Source of the DNA: a virus
Length of the DNA stretch: 42,406 bases
Direction: 5' to 3' (one strand)
Virus record (IMG/VR): IMGVR_UViG_3300046836_000104
Location: 1 to 42,406 of that record
The translations under genes were made by a program, and so were the position numbers. The notes beneath the pieces were generated by a model that saw nothing but the letters and a program-made list of their open reading frames with translations, was not told the origin of the DNA and did not search any database. Positions 1-6,377 of this stretch are shown piece after piece (position 1 is the stretch's first letter; every line of letters begins with the position of its first letter).

Positions 1-525
1 GTACGCCGGCGGCAGGTGCGGCGGCACGCTATCAATCCGGCGCCCGTCGAGGAGGCGACAGCCCCACGTATCGTAGTACGCGACGCCCGCGTGGGTCATC
101 GGCGCGACGAGGGCGACGAGCTTCTGGTCAACGTGCGACGCGAGCCGGAGGATCGTGGCGGCCGTCCAGTGCAGGTCACTCTCGACCCAGACGACGACGT
201 CCGCCTTCGTGCCGGTCGCGACGTCGAGCACGCGGTTGAAAATCGTCGAGAGGCCGGCCAGCCGCGCCGGTTCTTCCGTCGACCCCCAGAACGGGCCGCC
301 GTGCGAGACGTCCATGACGAGCGTGCGTCGGTGCCACCAGGCTTTCGCGCGCTCGGCTTCCTGCACGATCGCGAGGCGCGTGTGGTCCCTCGAGTCGCCT
401 TCCGCGATGACGACCGTGAGCGGGGCGTGCAGCCGGCGTTCAAGGGTCCCCACCTGGCGGTGGAAGCGGGCGAGTGTGCCGCGGCTGGCGGCGTCGCGGA
501 CCATCGTACAGAGGGTGAGCATCAT
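1..525 (-). CDS. Glycosyltransferase-like protein, C-terminus cut by window edge
   Basis: The frame is open from the double ATG at 525-520 to base 1, giving 175 residues with no stop, so the C-terminus is missing. The N-terminus (LCTMVRDAA) and the AEGDSRDHT segment at residues 41-49 look like the nucleotide-sugar side of GT-A glycosyltransferases. VVWVESDLHW at 111-120 supplies an acidic, DxD-like metal motif. In phages such enzymes usually modify host surface sugars or phage DNA; which one applies here is not visible. It is the last gene of the left arm and overlaps the upstream stop by ATGA. The assignment rests on motifs only. Confidence 0.5.
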   Translation of the reverse strand, partial: MMLTLCTMVRDAASRGTLARFHRQVGTLERRLHAPLTVVIAEGDSRDHTRLAIVQEAERAKAWWHRRTLVMDVSHGGPFWGSTEEPARLAGLSTIFNRVLDVATGTKADVVVWVESDLHWTAATILRLASHVDQKLVALVAPMTHAGVAYYDTWGCRLLDGRRIDSVPPHLPPAY

Positions 526-827
526 GGCTGGGGCGTCTCCTCGGGAGGATGCGGGACCGGGCGGAGCGTGACGACGCGGCCGTCGGTCAACAGAAGCTGG
601 ACGGTGTCGGTCTCAAGGGACGGCGTCACCGTGTGCACGTGCCCGCTGACGGCCCCGCCCTGCGCGCAGAGGAGGGCGAGCGCGCGTGTGAGCAGGGCCT
701 TCTCGCGCTCGGCGGCCTCGGTGCGTCGGGCCAGACTGAACACTTTGGCGTGCTCGGTTGGCAGCAGGTAGCGTAGCTTCTCTAGCTCGTCCAACTCCGC
801 CGCCGAGAGCGTCGTGGGGTCAGTCAT
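522..827 (-). CDS. Small unknown protein, MTDPTTLSAAELDELE family, left copy
   Basis: This 101-residue protein starts MTDPTTLSAAELDELE and has the segment ARRTEAAER in mid-protein. Both segments recur in the gene at 40382-40642, while the rest differs. The ATG at 827 lies inside an 8-base overlap with the upstream gene (ATGACTGA serves as start and as the end of that gene). No domain is recognised. The predicted helical, charged N-terminal half suggests a soluble protein. It is one of the shared anchor genes of the two-version locus. Confidence 0.7.
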   Translation of the reverse strand: MTDPTTLSAAELDELEKLRYLLPTEHAKVFSLARRTEAAEREKALLTRALALLCAQGGAVSGHVHTVTPSLETDTVQLLLTDGRVVTLRPVPHPPEETPQP

Positions 828-1164
828 GGGTGGCCTCTGAGAGTCGGTTGAGTTCAGCGAGCACGTCGGCCATCGCCTCCATACGCCCTCTCGCGGCCAT
901 TGATTGCAGGTTAGCCGTGCAGAAGGCCCGAATCCCCGCCAGCGTCTCGGCGTCTCGGGCGCACGCGCGCAGCATGGCGATAACTGGGACGTTCTGGTCG
1001 CATGACGGACATGGTGGCTTCGGCCCATCCTCGGTCACGGACCACGCCGCGTCTGGATTCTCAGCCTCGAAATCGTCAATCTGCTGCTTGCAGGCGATGG
1101 CGTCGTCGGCCAGTTCGTCCGCCTTGGCCCGCAGTTCCTCCGCCGAGTAGCGCGTGTCAGTCAT
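820..1164 (-). CDS. Unknown 114-residue protein with CPSC motif
   Basis: The N-terminal half is helical and charged (SAEELRAKADELADDAIACKQ). Residues around 50 hold PPCPSCDQ, a CxxC pair, and a second helical region follows. There is no matching second CxxC, so a zinc site is uncertain. It starts at the ATG at 1164, which overlaps the upstream gene by 8 bases through the same ATGACTGA arrangement used at 820-827. It has no counterpart in the right-hand version of the locus. Confidence 0.65.
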   Translation of the reverse strand: MTDTRYSAEELRAKADELADDAIACKQQIDDFEAENPDAAWSVTEDGPKPPCPSCDQNVPVIAMLRACARDAETLAGIRAFCTANLQSMAARGRMEAMADVLAELNRLSEATHD

Positions 1165-1336
1165 GGGCGGCCTCTTTCGGTCTGATGCGATTCGGGCGGA
1201 ATTGCAGATAGAGCGACACGTATCGCCCCGCGAGACGGCCATTCAGCCAGCAGCCAATGCGACGCGTCCAATCTTCATCGGACACGATGGGCGACAATGC
1301 CATCCGCCACTGACGGCCGAAGTCGAACAGCCTCAT
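1157..1336 (-). CDS. Unknown 59-residue basic protein
   Basis: The protein is rich in Arg, Trp and Tyr (MRLFDFGRQWRMAL at the start, QFRPNRIRPKEAAHD at the end). It starts at the ATG at 1336 and overlaps the upstream gene by 4 bases. Its small size, basic charge and position in a tightly packed early operon are typical of phage accessory proteins. No function can be assigned. Confidence 0.55.
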   Translation of the reverse strand: MRLFDFGRQWRMALSPIVSDEDWTRRIGCWLNGRLAGRYVSLYLQFRPNRIRPKEAAHD

Positions 1337-1545
1337 CGTAGCCCCGCCTTCGGTTCCGGCCCCGCGAACTCGCGCACGAGCTTTCCCAAGTCGGTTGCCG
1401 TGATTCGCACGCACTCCGCCACGGCCGCACGGTGCGGGTCCAATCGCCTGTGCCACTCGCGCGACAACGCCTCAAGGTGATTGCGATCAGCGGTGCTGAG
1501 CCAGAGGCGGCGGCGGTAGCGGAGCGCGAGAGGCTTAGCGGGCAT
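1333..1545 (-). CDS. Unknown 70-residue protein, MPAKPLALRYRRRLW anchor, full-length copy
   Basis: The first 15 residues (MPAKPLALRYRRRLW) are identical to those of the 24-residue ORF at 41201-41275. The C-terminal REFAGPEPKAGLR nearly matches the end of a different protein at 41013-41204. The two ends of this gene are thus found on two separate neighbouring genes in the right-hand version, which points to mosaic recombination inside the gene. The middle is helical (LSTADRNHLEALSREW). The function is unknown. Confidence 0.6.
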   Translation of the reverse strand: MPAKPLALRYRRRLWLSTADRNHLEALSREWHRRLDPHRAAVAECVRITATDLGKLVREFAGPEPKAGLR

Positions 1546-1732
1546 CGGGTCGTCCCTTCCGGACTTCCGCGTGTCGGCGCTCCACCAGTTCTCGGCCGAT
1601 CGCGATCTGCCAGTCGTCGGTCGCGTGACTAAGCCACCACGACAACTGCACGTCGGTCAGCCGCTCGGCCAGCCCACTCGCAATCGTCACCGCCATCTGC
1701 GCCACGGTCTGCGCGTCGGGCTTAGCGGCCAT
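1535..1732 (-). CDS. Unknown 65-residue protein, AKPDAQTVAQMA anchor, left copy
   Basis: The N-terminus MAAKPDAQTVAQMAVTIASGLAE closely matches the gene at 41789-41953 (AKPDAQTVAQMAATIASGLAA); after about residue 22 the two are unrelated. The stop overlaps the next gene's start region by 11 bases. The shared N-terminus with divergent C-terminus is the pattern seen for every anchor gene in this locus. No domain is recognised. Confidence 0.6.
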   Translation of the reverse strand: MAAKPDAQTVAQMAVTIASGLAERLTDVQLSWWLSHATDDWQIAIGRELVERRHAEVRKGRPDAR

Positions 1733-1907
1733 CGTCTAGCTTCGCGTCTGGCTTGATACGCGCTCCGCGTCGACCGTTGATGACCTGATACCGACGGCCC
1801 TTGAACGGCCCCGTGAGCACCGTGACGATTTCGGCGTCCAGCGTGACTCGTTCGGAGTGTTCGTCGCGCGGCTCCCCCTGATAAATCTCACCCGTTCGCA
1901 TGTCCAT
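1722..1907 (-). CDS. MDMRTGEIYQGEPRDE family protein, left copy
   Basis: This 61-residue protein begins MDMRTGEIYQGEPRDE and continues with a beta-rich segment (VTLDAEIVTVLTGPFKGRRY) that resembles a small SH3-like or KOW-like barrel; that comparison is only by eye. The first 40 residues are identical to those of the protein at 42136-42333, and then QVINGRRGARIKPDA replaces RVVNGKRGERVKPDA. The nucleotide identity of the two copies becomes perfect from 1882 rightwards. Confidence 0.7.
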   Translation of the reverse strand: MDMRTGEIYQGEPRDEHSERVTLDAEIVTVLTGPFKGRRYQVINGRRGARIKPDAKLDDGR

Positions 1908-1980
1908 TGGCCTTCTCCTCTTTGGCGAGCCATTCCTGAATCGTCTTCCGCATCGACGCGCGTTCGGCGGAACTGATGTA
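1882..1980. repeat. 99-base direct repeat, internal copy (other copy at the right end)
   Basis: Bases 1882-1980 are identical to 42308-42406, the last 99 bases of the window. Immediately left of it the sequences differ (gctccccctga against ctcaccttggt) but remain related for about 150 bases. The repeat covers the 5' ends of the MDMRTG genes and the 3' part of the gene at 1888-2127. It is where the two versions of the locus meet. Confidence 0.9.
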
Positions 1981-2127
1981 GAAGATGCTGCCGTCCTTGC
2001 CGTAGCTGAACAGGAACAGCGTGAAGCCCCAGCCGTCCGGGCAGTGCTCGTCGATGTCGCCCGCCAGGGTCTTCAGCGCCCGCTCAATCTCAGGATTCTC
2101 GACTTGGTAGCGTTCGTCGTTAGCCAC
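1888..2127 (-). CDS. Unknown 79-residue protein
   Basis: GTG at 2127 is preceded by GGAGGCCGACC, giving a Shine-Dalgarno with 7-base spacing. The protein has an acidic helical N-terminus, a hydrophobic strand pair (WGFTLFLFSYGKDGSIFYISS at about residues 34-54) and a helical C-terminus (RKTIQEWLAKEEKA). The pattern suits a small alpha/beta fold. It lies directly downstream of the gene at 2120-2311. Its last 31 codons are duplicated exactly at 42314-42406. Confidence 0.65.
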   Translation of the reverse strand: MANDERYQVENPEIERALKTLAGDIDEHCPDGWGFTLFLFSYGKDGSIFYISSAERASMRKTIQEWLAKEEKANGHANG

Positions 2128-2311
2128 GGTCGGCCTCCTTCGCCAGTTGCAGCGCACGCATCACATCGTCCAAGTCGCGCGTGTCGAACTCGATACGTCC
2201 ACACGTGTTTCCCTCGCCAGCATCCACCGACGCCTCGTCAATCACGAGCGCAATAGATGCGCTGCGTATCTCCACCGACACGCGCGGCGTCACCTCAATC
2301 ACTCGTCCCAC
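2120..2311 (-). CDS. Unknown 63-residue protein
   Basis: The start is GTG at 2311, again preceded by GGAGGCCGACC; the coding end reads KEADRG, because the next gene's ribosome site is built into the last codons. The protein looks like a small beta-rich domain (VIEVTPRVSVEIRSASIALVID) followed by a helix. The function is unknown. Confidence 0.6.
   Translation of the reverse strand: MGRVIEVTPRVSVEIRSASIALVIDEASVDAGEGNTCGRIEFDTRDLDDVMRALQLAKEADRG
2124..2138 (-). repeat. 15-base gene-junction motif, copy 1 of 3
   Basis: On the minus strand this reads GGAGGCCGACCGTGG. GGAG acts as the ribosome binding site and GTG as the start of the downstream gene, while the same bases encode EADRG at the end of the upstream one. 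Identical copies lie at 2308-2322 and 42140-42154, each at a gene junction. Confidence 0.75.
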
Positions 2312-3227
2312 GGTCGGCCTCCTTCGCGGGCGTCAGGGCCTCTCGGATGCGTAGCCGCACGGCTCCAGATTCAGCCAAGCCTGCCGACGTCGGGCCGCAC
2401 GGCAGATGCTCCCAATCGGGGAGTTCCACCATCTGCCGTCGTGCGAGTCGCATCCACTCGTGAATGTCGCGATCAGCGTCACCCAGCGCCTCCCGCAGCC
2501 GCGCGATCGTCGCGTCCCGATCAGCGATCTCTTGGAGCGACACGCGAACATTTGAGCGGGCGTTGTGGAGTTCCTTCGTGCGCTGCCCAAGCACTGTCAT
2601 CAGCGCGTCCGCGTCCTTCACGTCGCGCTCAATGCGCTCAACTGGCGTCTCGTCGTCTTTCAGGTAAGGCGCGCACGCAGCCAGCATCGCCGTCAGCCGC
2701 GTGATTGTCGCGTCCCGCTCGGCCACCATCTGGTCTGTCGCCATGCCTTTCGTGTCACGGCACAACGCCTTGAGCGCATCACGTTCTTCGCGCATCCGCT
2801 GCCAGTCGTCCTGCCGCTCCTGCACGGTGATGGCTTGACGGGCGAGGCGCTGTCGGCAGTTGGCCAGTTCCGCGTCCCGATCGGCGAGGGCGGCTTCGGC
2901 CACGTTGGCGCGGTGCAGGTTCTTCGCGGCCGTCTCGCACATCGCCTGCACCAGATTCGGCCGAGCCGCTTCCAGCCGCCGCTCCAAGTCCAGTTCCGCC
3001 GTCAGCCGCGCGTTCGCCTCCTGCTGCCGCGCGAGGGCGTCGAGGGCCGCATCAAAATCTCGGGCGTAAACGAACTCGTGCTCGTGTCGCTGACGCAACT
3101 CTGCAAGCCTTTCAGGTGTGAGCGACGTGATGTTCCACACGCCGATGATGCTGCGATTGTCGCGCGCAGACTCGGTTATCAACCGTCGCATCGCCGCCCA
3201 GTCCGCCGCCGTCAGGTCCGTCGCCAT
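2295..3227 (-). CDS. 310-residue coiled-coil protein
   Basis: Long helical stretches dominate (residues about 60-125 and 130-260; for example LARQQEANARLTAELDLERR). Two repeats of a phrase like RDATITRLTAMLA / RDATIARLREALG suggest internal duplication. There is no membrane segment and no enzyme motif. It ends KEADRGTSD, carrying the junction motif that supplies the next gene's start. It could be a structural or scaffold-like coiled coil or a DNA-associated accessory protein; I do not recognise the family. Confidence 0.65.
   Translation of the reverse strand: MATDLTAADWAAMRRLITESARDNRSIIGVWNITSLTPERLAELRQRHEHEFVYARDFDAALDALARQQEANARLTAELDLERRLEAARPNLVQAMCETAAKNLHRANVAEAALADRDAELANCRQRLARQAITVQERQDDWQRMREERDALKALCRDTKGMATDQMVAERDATITRLTAMLAACAPYLKDDETPVERIERDVKDADALMTVLGQRTKELHNARSNVRVSLQEIADRDATIARLREALGDADRDIHEWMRLARRQMVELPDWEHLPCGPTSAGLAESGAVRLRIREALTPAKEADRGTSD
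2308..2322 (-). repeat. 15-base gene-junction motif, copy 2 of 3
   Basis: Same 15 bases as at 2124-2138. Here they join the coiled-coil gene (end) to the 63-residue gene (GTG start at 2311), producing a 17-base overlap between the two frames. Confidence 0.75.
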
Positions 3228-3532
3228 CAGCGGCCGTCCTTCGCGTGCGCGACCGGCACCAACTCGAACACGGCCGCGCCTCTACAGGGCAACGCCTTCA
3301 GCCACGCCTCAGCTTCTCGGCGCGTCATTGGATCGCCAATCGGATGGCCGTGGGACGACAGGCCAGGTTCGGCATTGTGCGTGCTCAGATAGATCAGATT
3401 GCCCGCGTTCAGATAGCCCACGGCGAACCGCCGTCTCACGCGCGCCCAACGTTTCCTCACCACCGTCAATGTCGCCATCGCCTGCCTCCTCCGCTTCGCC
3501 GCCGTCAGGTCCGGCCGTGGCGCGTCCGTCAT
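3227..3532 (-). CDS. Unknown 101-residue basic protein
   Basis: The start is taken as the ATG at 3532, which overlaps the upstream stop by ATGA. The N-terminus is very basic (AAKRRRQAMATLTVVRKRWARVRRR), which would suit nucleic-acid contact. The middle (YLNAGNLIYLSTHNAEPG) and end (REAEAWLKALPCRGAAVFELVPV) suggest a small alpha/beta domain. The function is unknown. Confidence 0.6.
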   Translation of the reverse strand: MTDAPRPDLTAAKRRRQAMATLTVVRKRWARVRRRFAVGYLNAGNLIYLSTHNAEPGLSSHGHPIGDPMTRREAEAWLKALPCRGAAVFELVPVAHAKDGR

Positions 3533-3873
3533 CGGTCGCCTCGCTTCACTTCGGTGATGGAGAATCCCATGCACGCCTCGAACAACTTCGCCTTGAGCCG
3601 GTAGACCGATGTTTTCATGCCCTTCACGTCGATCACTTCCACTTCACCGCCCGCCTTCACCACGAGGAAGTCCGCACGATACCGGCATACTTTCCGGCCG
3701 TTCACCGTCAGGTCGAATGTGGGCTGGCCGCTAATCACGTAGATTTCCCTTGCCGCTTTCCGCAGACACAATTCTCGGTAGTAATTCGCCTCGGCCTGAC
3801 TGTCAAACGTGTGGCCGTCCACCACCGTCTTGCGGTTGCCATACTTCGAGCGGCGGGAGAGACGGAGCGGCAT
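3529..3873 (-). CDS. DUF1064-like PD-(D/E)XK nuclease-fold protein
   Basis: The 114 residues match the pattern of phage DUF1064 proteins: KYGNRKTVVDGHTFDSQAEA near the N-terminus (E28), YRADF with D68, then VIDVKG giving D82-x-K84. This is the acidic, D-x-K layout of PD-(D/E)XK nucleases, a fold already suggested for the family. The length is normal for a stand-alone member. A role in recombination or branched-DNA processing beside the exonuclease at 5272-6102 is inferred. The start overlaps the upstream gene by TAATG. Confidence 0.75.
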   Translation of the reverse strand: MPLRLSRRSKYGNRKTVVDGHTFDSQAEANYYRELCLRKAAREIYVISGQPTFDLTVNGRKVCRYRADFLVVKAGGEVEVIDVKGMKTSVYRLKAKLFEACMGFSITEVKRGDR

Positions 3874-4052
3874 TACTCAGTGTCCTTCGGCATGGGCGGG
3901 TCCATCGTGCCGTAGAGACGGGGCGTGGCCTGACAGCGCGGGCAGATGACCTGCGCGGCCACGCGCTCGGGGGAGGTCGCCCACCAGCGGTCAGGGGCGA
4001 TCATCCCCGCCAGCCACGGGCCGGTGCAGCAGTGGACGAAGACGTAGATCAT
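3873..4052 (-). CDS. Unknown 59-residue protein with CPRC pair
   Basis: Starts at the ATG at 4052 (MIYVFVHCCTGPW) and ends at the TAA shared with the next ATG. Cysteines sit at HCC near the N-terminus and CPRC in the middle, so a zinc-ribbon-like site is possible. The 4-base overlaps on both sides support it as a real gene despite its size. The function is unknown. Confidence 0.6.
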   Translation of the reverse strand: MIYVFVHCCTGPWLAGMIAPDRWWATSPERVAAQVICPRCQATPRLYGTMDPPMPKDTE

Positions 4053-4243
4053 CGCTTCTTCTCTCTGTTGACTTTAGCGGTTGTTTCTTTCGGCGTGCGG
4101 CGTTTCGGCCAATGCCACGCGCTCGGCAATCGAATATGTTCCCCGCAGCCTCGGCATTGCAGGATCACTGAGCACTGCCACGAACTGACCGATAAGGTTT
4201 CGACCGACAGATCGGCGGCCGTGTGTGAGCACGTCGCCTTCAT
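4049..4243 (-). CDS. Unknown 64-residue cysteine-containing protein
   Basis: MKATCSHTAADLSVETLS is followed by a CSVILQCRGCGEHIRLP segment, giving C and H spacing compatible with a small zinc-binding knuckle. The end is basic (KRRTPKETTAKVNREKKR). It overlaps both neighbours by ATGA. Lysine use here is higher than in nearby genes. Function unknown. Confidence 0.6.
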   Translation of the reverse strand: MKATCSHTAADLSVETLSVSSWQCSVILQCRGCGEHIRLPSAWHWPKRRTPKETTAKVNREKKR

Positions 4244-4329
4244 GCCGCCCTCAGCAGCCAGCAGACGCCGAGCGCCAGCGGCAGCGCGTTCAGGAGCAGC
4301 ATTTGCAGCGTGAGACGGAGGCGAGTCAT
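4240..4329 (-). CDS. 29-residue single-helix membrane peptide
   Basis: ATG at 4329 to TGA at 4240 encodes two arginines, then an almost unbroken hydrophobic run (LTLQMLLLNALPLALGVCWLL) and a short RAA tail. It fills what would otherwise be a gap, and its start and stop overlap both neighbours by ATGA. That is the main reason to accept so short a gene. It is probably one inner-membrane helix; the role is unknown. Confidence 0.5.
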   Translation of the reverse strand: MTRLRLTLQMLLLNALPLALGVCWLLRAA

Positions 4330-4562
4330 TTGGCCACCGCCTGCACGATGATGGGATAGTGGCCGATTCCGTTGGGATGATGGGTATGAATTCTCATCCC
4401 AGCCTTCTTGGCCGCCCCGTGGAGAGCCGTCCTGACGCTGGCCGGCTGGGCCGTTGGATGGTCAGTCGCCTCAATCTTCCAGACCTGCCCGTCAATATAG
4501 CGGTCGTAAGTATGCTTGCGCTCGCGAAGGCCGACTGGAAATTTATTCAGCACTTCAGCCAT
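4326..4562 (-). CDS. Unknown 78-residue protein
   Basis: The protein has a small alpha/beta pattern: RKHTYDRYIDGQVWKIEATD, a helix (ASVRTALHGAAKKAG) and a closing strand (HYPIIVQAVAK). The layout, with a helix placing basic residues and HTHHPNG after it, looks like a small nucleic-acid-associated phage protein, but I do not recognise the family. Overlaps of 1 and 4 bases tie it to its neighbours. Confidence 0.6.
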   Translation of the reverse strand: MAEVLNKFPVGLRERKHTYDRYIDGQVWKIEATDHPTAQPASVRTALHGAAKKAGMRIHTHHPNGIGHYPIIVQAVAK

Positions 4563-4690
4563 TACTTGCCCCCCATCGCGCAGCCGGTGGTCAGGCTCGT
4601 CTCGATGCGCGCCAAGCTCATGTTGATGCCGATCACCGCTCCGGCGATCAGCGCGAGCAGGAGGATGACGGCGGCTTCGTGCGGCTTCAT
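4562..4690 (-). CDS. 42-residue membrane peptide
   Basis: ATG at 4690 gives MKPHEAAVILLLALIAGAVIGINMS, a short polar lead and one hydrophobic helix at about residues 6-24, followed by a polar tail with one cysteine. Translation is coupled on both sides (4-base overlap upstream, shared TAATG downstream). Such peptides in early phage operons often act at the inner membrane; nothing more specific is visible. Confidence 0.55.
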   Translation of the reverse strand: MKPHEAAVILLLALIAGAVIGINMSLARIETSLTTGCAMGGK

Positions 4691-4869
4691 CGGCTCACCT
4701 TCTCTGTTTCGATGCTGTAGGGCACGGTGACGCCGCAATGCGAGCAGCGGCGATGGTAACTGCCGTCCTCGGCGCGGTAGCGCAGCATGTCGCGGTGCAT
4801 GCAGAACAACTTCTTCCACGCGAGGCGCTGCGGCGCGGTCAGGAGCTTCTTCGGCCAGCGGCGCGTCAT
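4687..4869 (-). CDS. Unknown 60-residue protein with zinc-knuckle pattern
   Basis: A basic N-terminus (MTRRWPKKLLTAPQRLAWKK) leads to C23 and then HRRCSHCG at about 38-45, giving a CxxC plus flanking His and Cys that could bind one zinc. It overlaps neighbours by 4 bases. It could be nucleic-acid binding; this is inference. Confidence 0.55.
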   Translation of the reverse strand: MTRRWPKKLLTAPQRLAWKKLFCMHRDMLRYRAEDGSYHRRCSHCGVTVPYSIETEKVSR

Positions 4870-5279
4870 GACTCGTCTCCAGGCTCGCGCTCGACGGCGT
4901 CCTTCTTCGGCGCGTCAACCTTCTTGGCGCGAATCCGAACCGCCGACACGATCTGACCGAACGCTGACACAGCCGGGTCCACGTAGAGCGCGATGTGCTG
5001 GCCATACCACTTGCTCGTGTCCGGGCCGAACAGGGCCGCGAGAATGCGGATGTTCGTGCTGTTGAGGCCCAGCTCGCGCTCGCGTCCGACGAACTTGAGC
5101 GACCCGTAGCCGCTTTTCGTCTCGTTCTTGAACTTCACCGACTTGCGGCGCACGACCTTTTCAATCTGCAAGATCGTGTCACGGTCGGCGGGGATCGTCT
5201 CCGCCGACAACCACTGCGAGTCCTTCAGAATGCCGCACGGGCCTCGATACGCTTCGCCGGCTTCGAGCTTCTCAGCCAT
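4866..5279 (-). CDS. Unknown 137-residue protein paired with the RecE-like exonuclease
   Basis: Starts at the ATG at 5279 (MAEKLEAGEAYRGPCG), overlapping the exonuclease gene by 8 bases. The core (RDTILQIEKVVRRKSVKFKNE, then YGSLKFVGRERELGLNSTNIRILAALFG) is a mixed alpha/beta domain with conserved-looking glycines, and the end is basic (RIRAKKVDAPKKDA). Exonucleases of this kind usually sit beside a single-strand binding or annealing protein, so that partner role is possible. No RecT, Erf or SSB motif is visible to confirm it. Confidence 0.6.
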   Translation of the reverse strand: MAEKLEAGEAYRGPCGILKDSQWLSAETIPADRDTILQIEKVVRRKSVKFKNETKSGYGSLKFVGRERELGLNSTNIRILAALFGPDTSKWYGQHIALYVDPAVSAFGQIVSAVRIRAKKVDAPKKDAVEREPGDES

Positions 5280-6102
5280 CAATGTCCTCCACCATTTCCA
5301 ACACGGTTGACGCGATAAGCGCGGACGGGGGCGGTTCAATCAGCATCCACTCGTCAGGCGTGCTTGGCCACGTCTCCGCCTCTCGGCACGTCTTCAGCGC
5401 GTAGAGCGTCTGGGTGTTCTCAATCGCGAGCAGGTCGAGCGCGTCCGGCTTGATTTCCAGCGTGTAGACGAAATACGGCTCTTGCGGATGAATCACAATC
5501 AGCCGCGCGCCGAGCACGCCCAGCCCCACGGCTTCCGCGCCCGTTCGGTAGTGCGCGAGTTGGTGCATCCAGCCTTCCACGAACGCGCGATACGCGAGGT
5601 CGCCGCCCGCGTAACGGCTGATCTTCAGGTCGTAGAGATAGCGCCCATCTAGGCAGTCTGGCCGCGCCTTGCACGGTTCGCCCGTGAGCGCATCGGACCA
5701 GAAGATCGACGCTTCCTGATGCGTGGCGCGCGTCAACGCTTCGCCCACGCGGGACTTCGCAGACAGGGCCAAGCGCATCCGGTCGACCGTCAGCGCTTCG
5801 ACGTAGGTCAGGATGTGCCGGTCGGCGTGCGCGTCACGCCACGCTTTGCCGTCCTTCGTCGCGAAGCTCATGCCGTCCGGCTTCGCGACATACGTCTCGG
5901 CGTAGAGCGTCGGCTGAAACACGGCCATGTGGACCGCCGTGCCGAACGCCATCGCGTCAGACTCGCGGCGATTCTCGCGCTCCCACATGACCCGTGCGGG
6001 TGGACCTTTCCGCATGGCCTTCAGCGAGTGCGATCCCCAGGCGTCAGACGCATGGTAGGCGTCCGATGGCAGGTCGATGAGGAGGACCGGCGCATCGCTC
6101 AC
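5272..6102 (-). CDS. RecE-like PD-(D/E)XK exonuclease
   Basis: The 276-residue length and motif order fit phage exonuclease-VIII-type proteins of the DUF3799/PDDEXK group. GTAVH lies at 54-58. CKARPDCLDG contains D149, and YDLKIS gives D158-x-K160, the metal-binding D...DxK core. QLAHYRTG at 181-188 matches the Q-x3-Y motif of lambda-exonuclease-like enzymes. It would resect double-stranded ends for phage recombination and replication in the host cytoplasm. It is coupled by overlap to its 137-residue neighbour. Confidence 0.8.
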   Translation of the reverse strand: MSDAPVLLIDLPSDAYHASDAWGSHSLKAMRKGPPARVMWERENRRESDAMAFGTAVHMAVFQPTLYAETYVAKPDGMSFATKDGKAWRDAHADRHILTYVEALTVDRMRLALSAKSRVGEALTRATHQEASIFWSDALTGEPCKARPDCLDGRYLYDLKISRYAGGDLAYRAFVEGWMHQLAHYRTGAEAVGLGVLGARLIVIHPQEPYFVYTLEIKPDALDLLAIENTQTLYALKTCREAETWPSTPDEWMLIEPPPSALIASTVLEMVEDIDG

Positions 6103-6377
6103 TTGAGCTCCTCAATCTGTGCGGACTGGCCGAGACGGCTCGCGGTGGACGCGTCGACGTAGGCATCGCGCTGCTCGATGTAGGCGCGCAAGTCGGCCAT
6201 CGTAATGGCGCGCTCCTTGTAATCGCCGTCCTCGTAGCGCACGACGACGATCTTGGCGGTGCTGTCGATGGTGTCGCCGAGGTCAATCGTCATCGTGTCA
6301 CCCTCTGGCGCAGCGATGCGGTTCTCGAAGGAGCGGCACTCGGCGCCGCAGAAACTCACCGTGACGTAGCGTTCCAT
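6099..6377 (-). CDS. Unknown 92-residue protein
   Basis: The ATG at 6377 directly follows the upstream TAA (TAAATGG) and has GGAGG 7-8 bases before it, so I chose it. An internal ATG at 6293 with GAGGG before it would give a 64-residue product (MTIDLGDTIDSTAKIVV), so two forms are possible. The protein is beta-rich, then helical (MADLRAYIEQRDAYVDAS). No family is recognised. Confidence 0.6.
   Translation of the reverse strand: MERYVTVSFCGAECRSFENRIAAPEGDTMTIDLGDTIDSTAKIVVVRYEDGDYKERAITMADLRAYIEQRDAYVDASTASRLGQSAQIEELK

Noticed and set aside
16-771. 251-residue plus-strand ORF at the left edge
   Set aside because: Opposes the glycosyltransferase-like and MTDPTTL genes, whose frames are supported by overlaps and by the second copy at 40382-40642.
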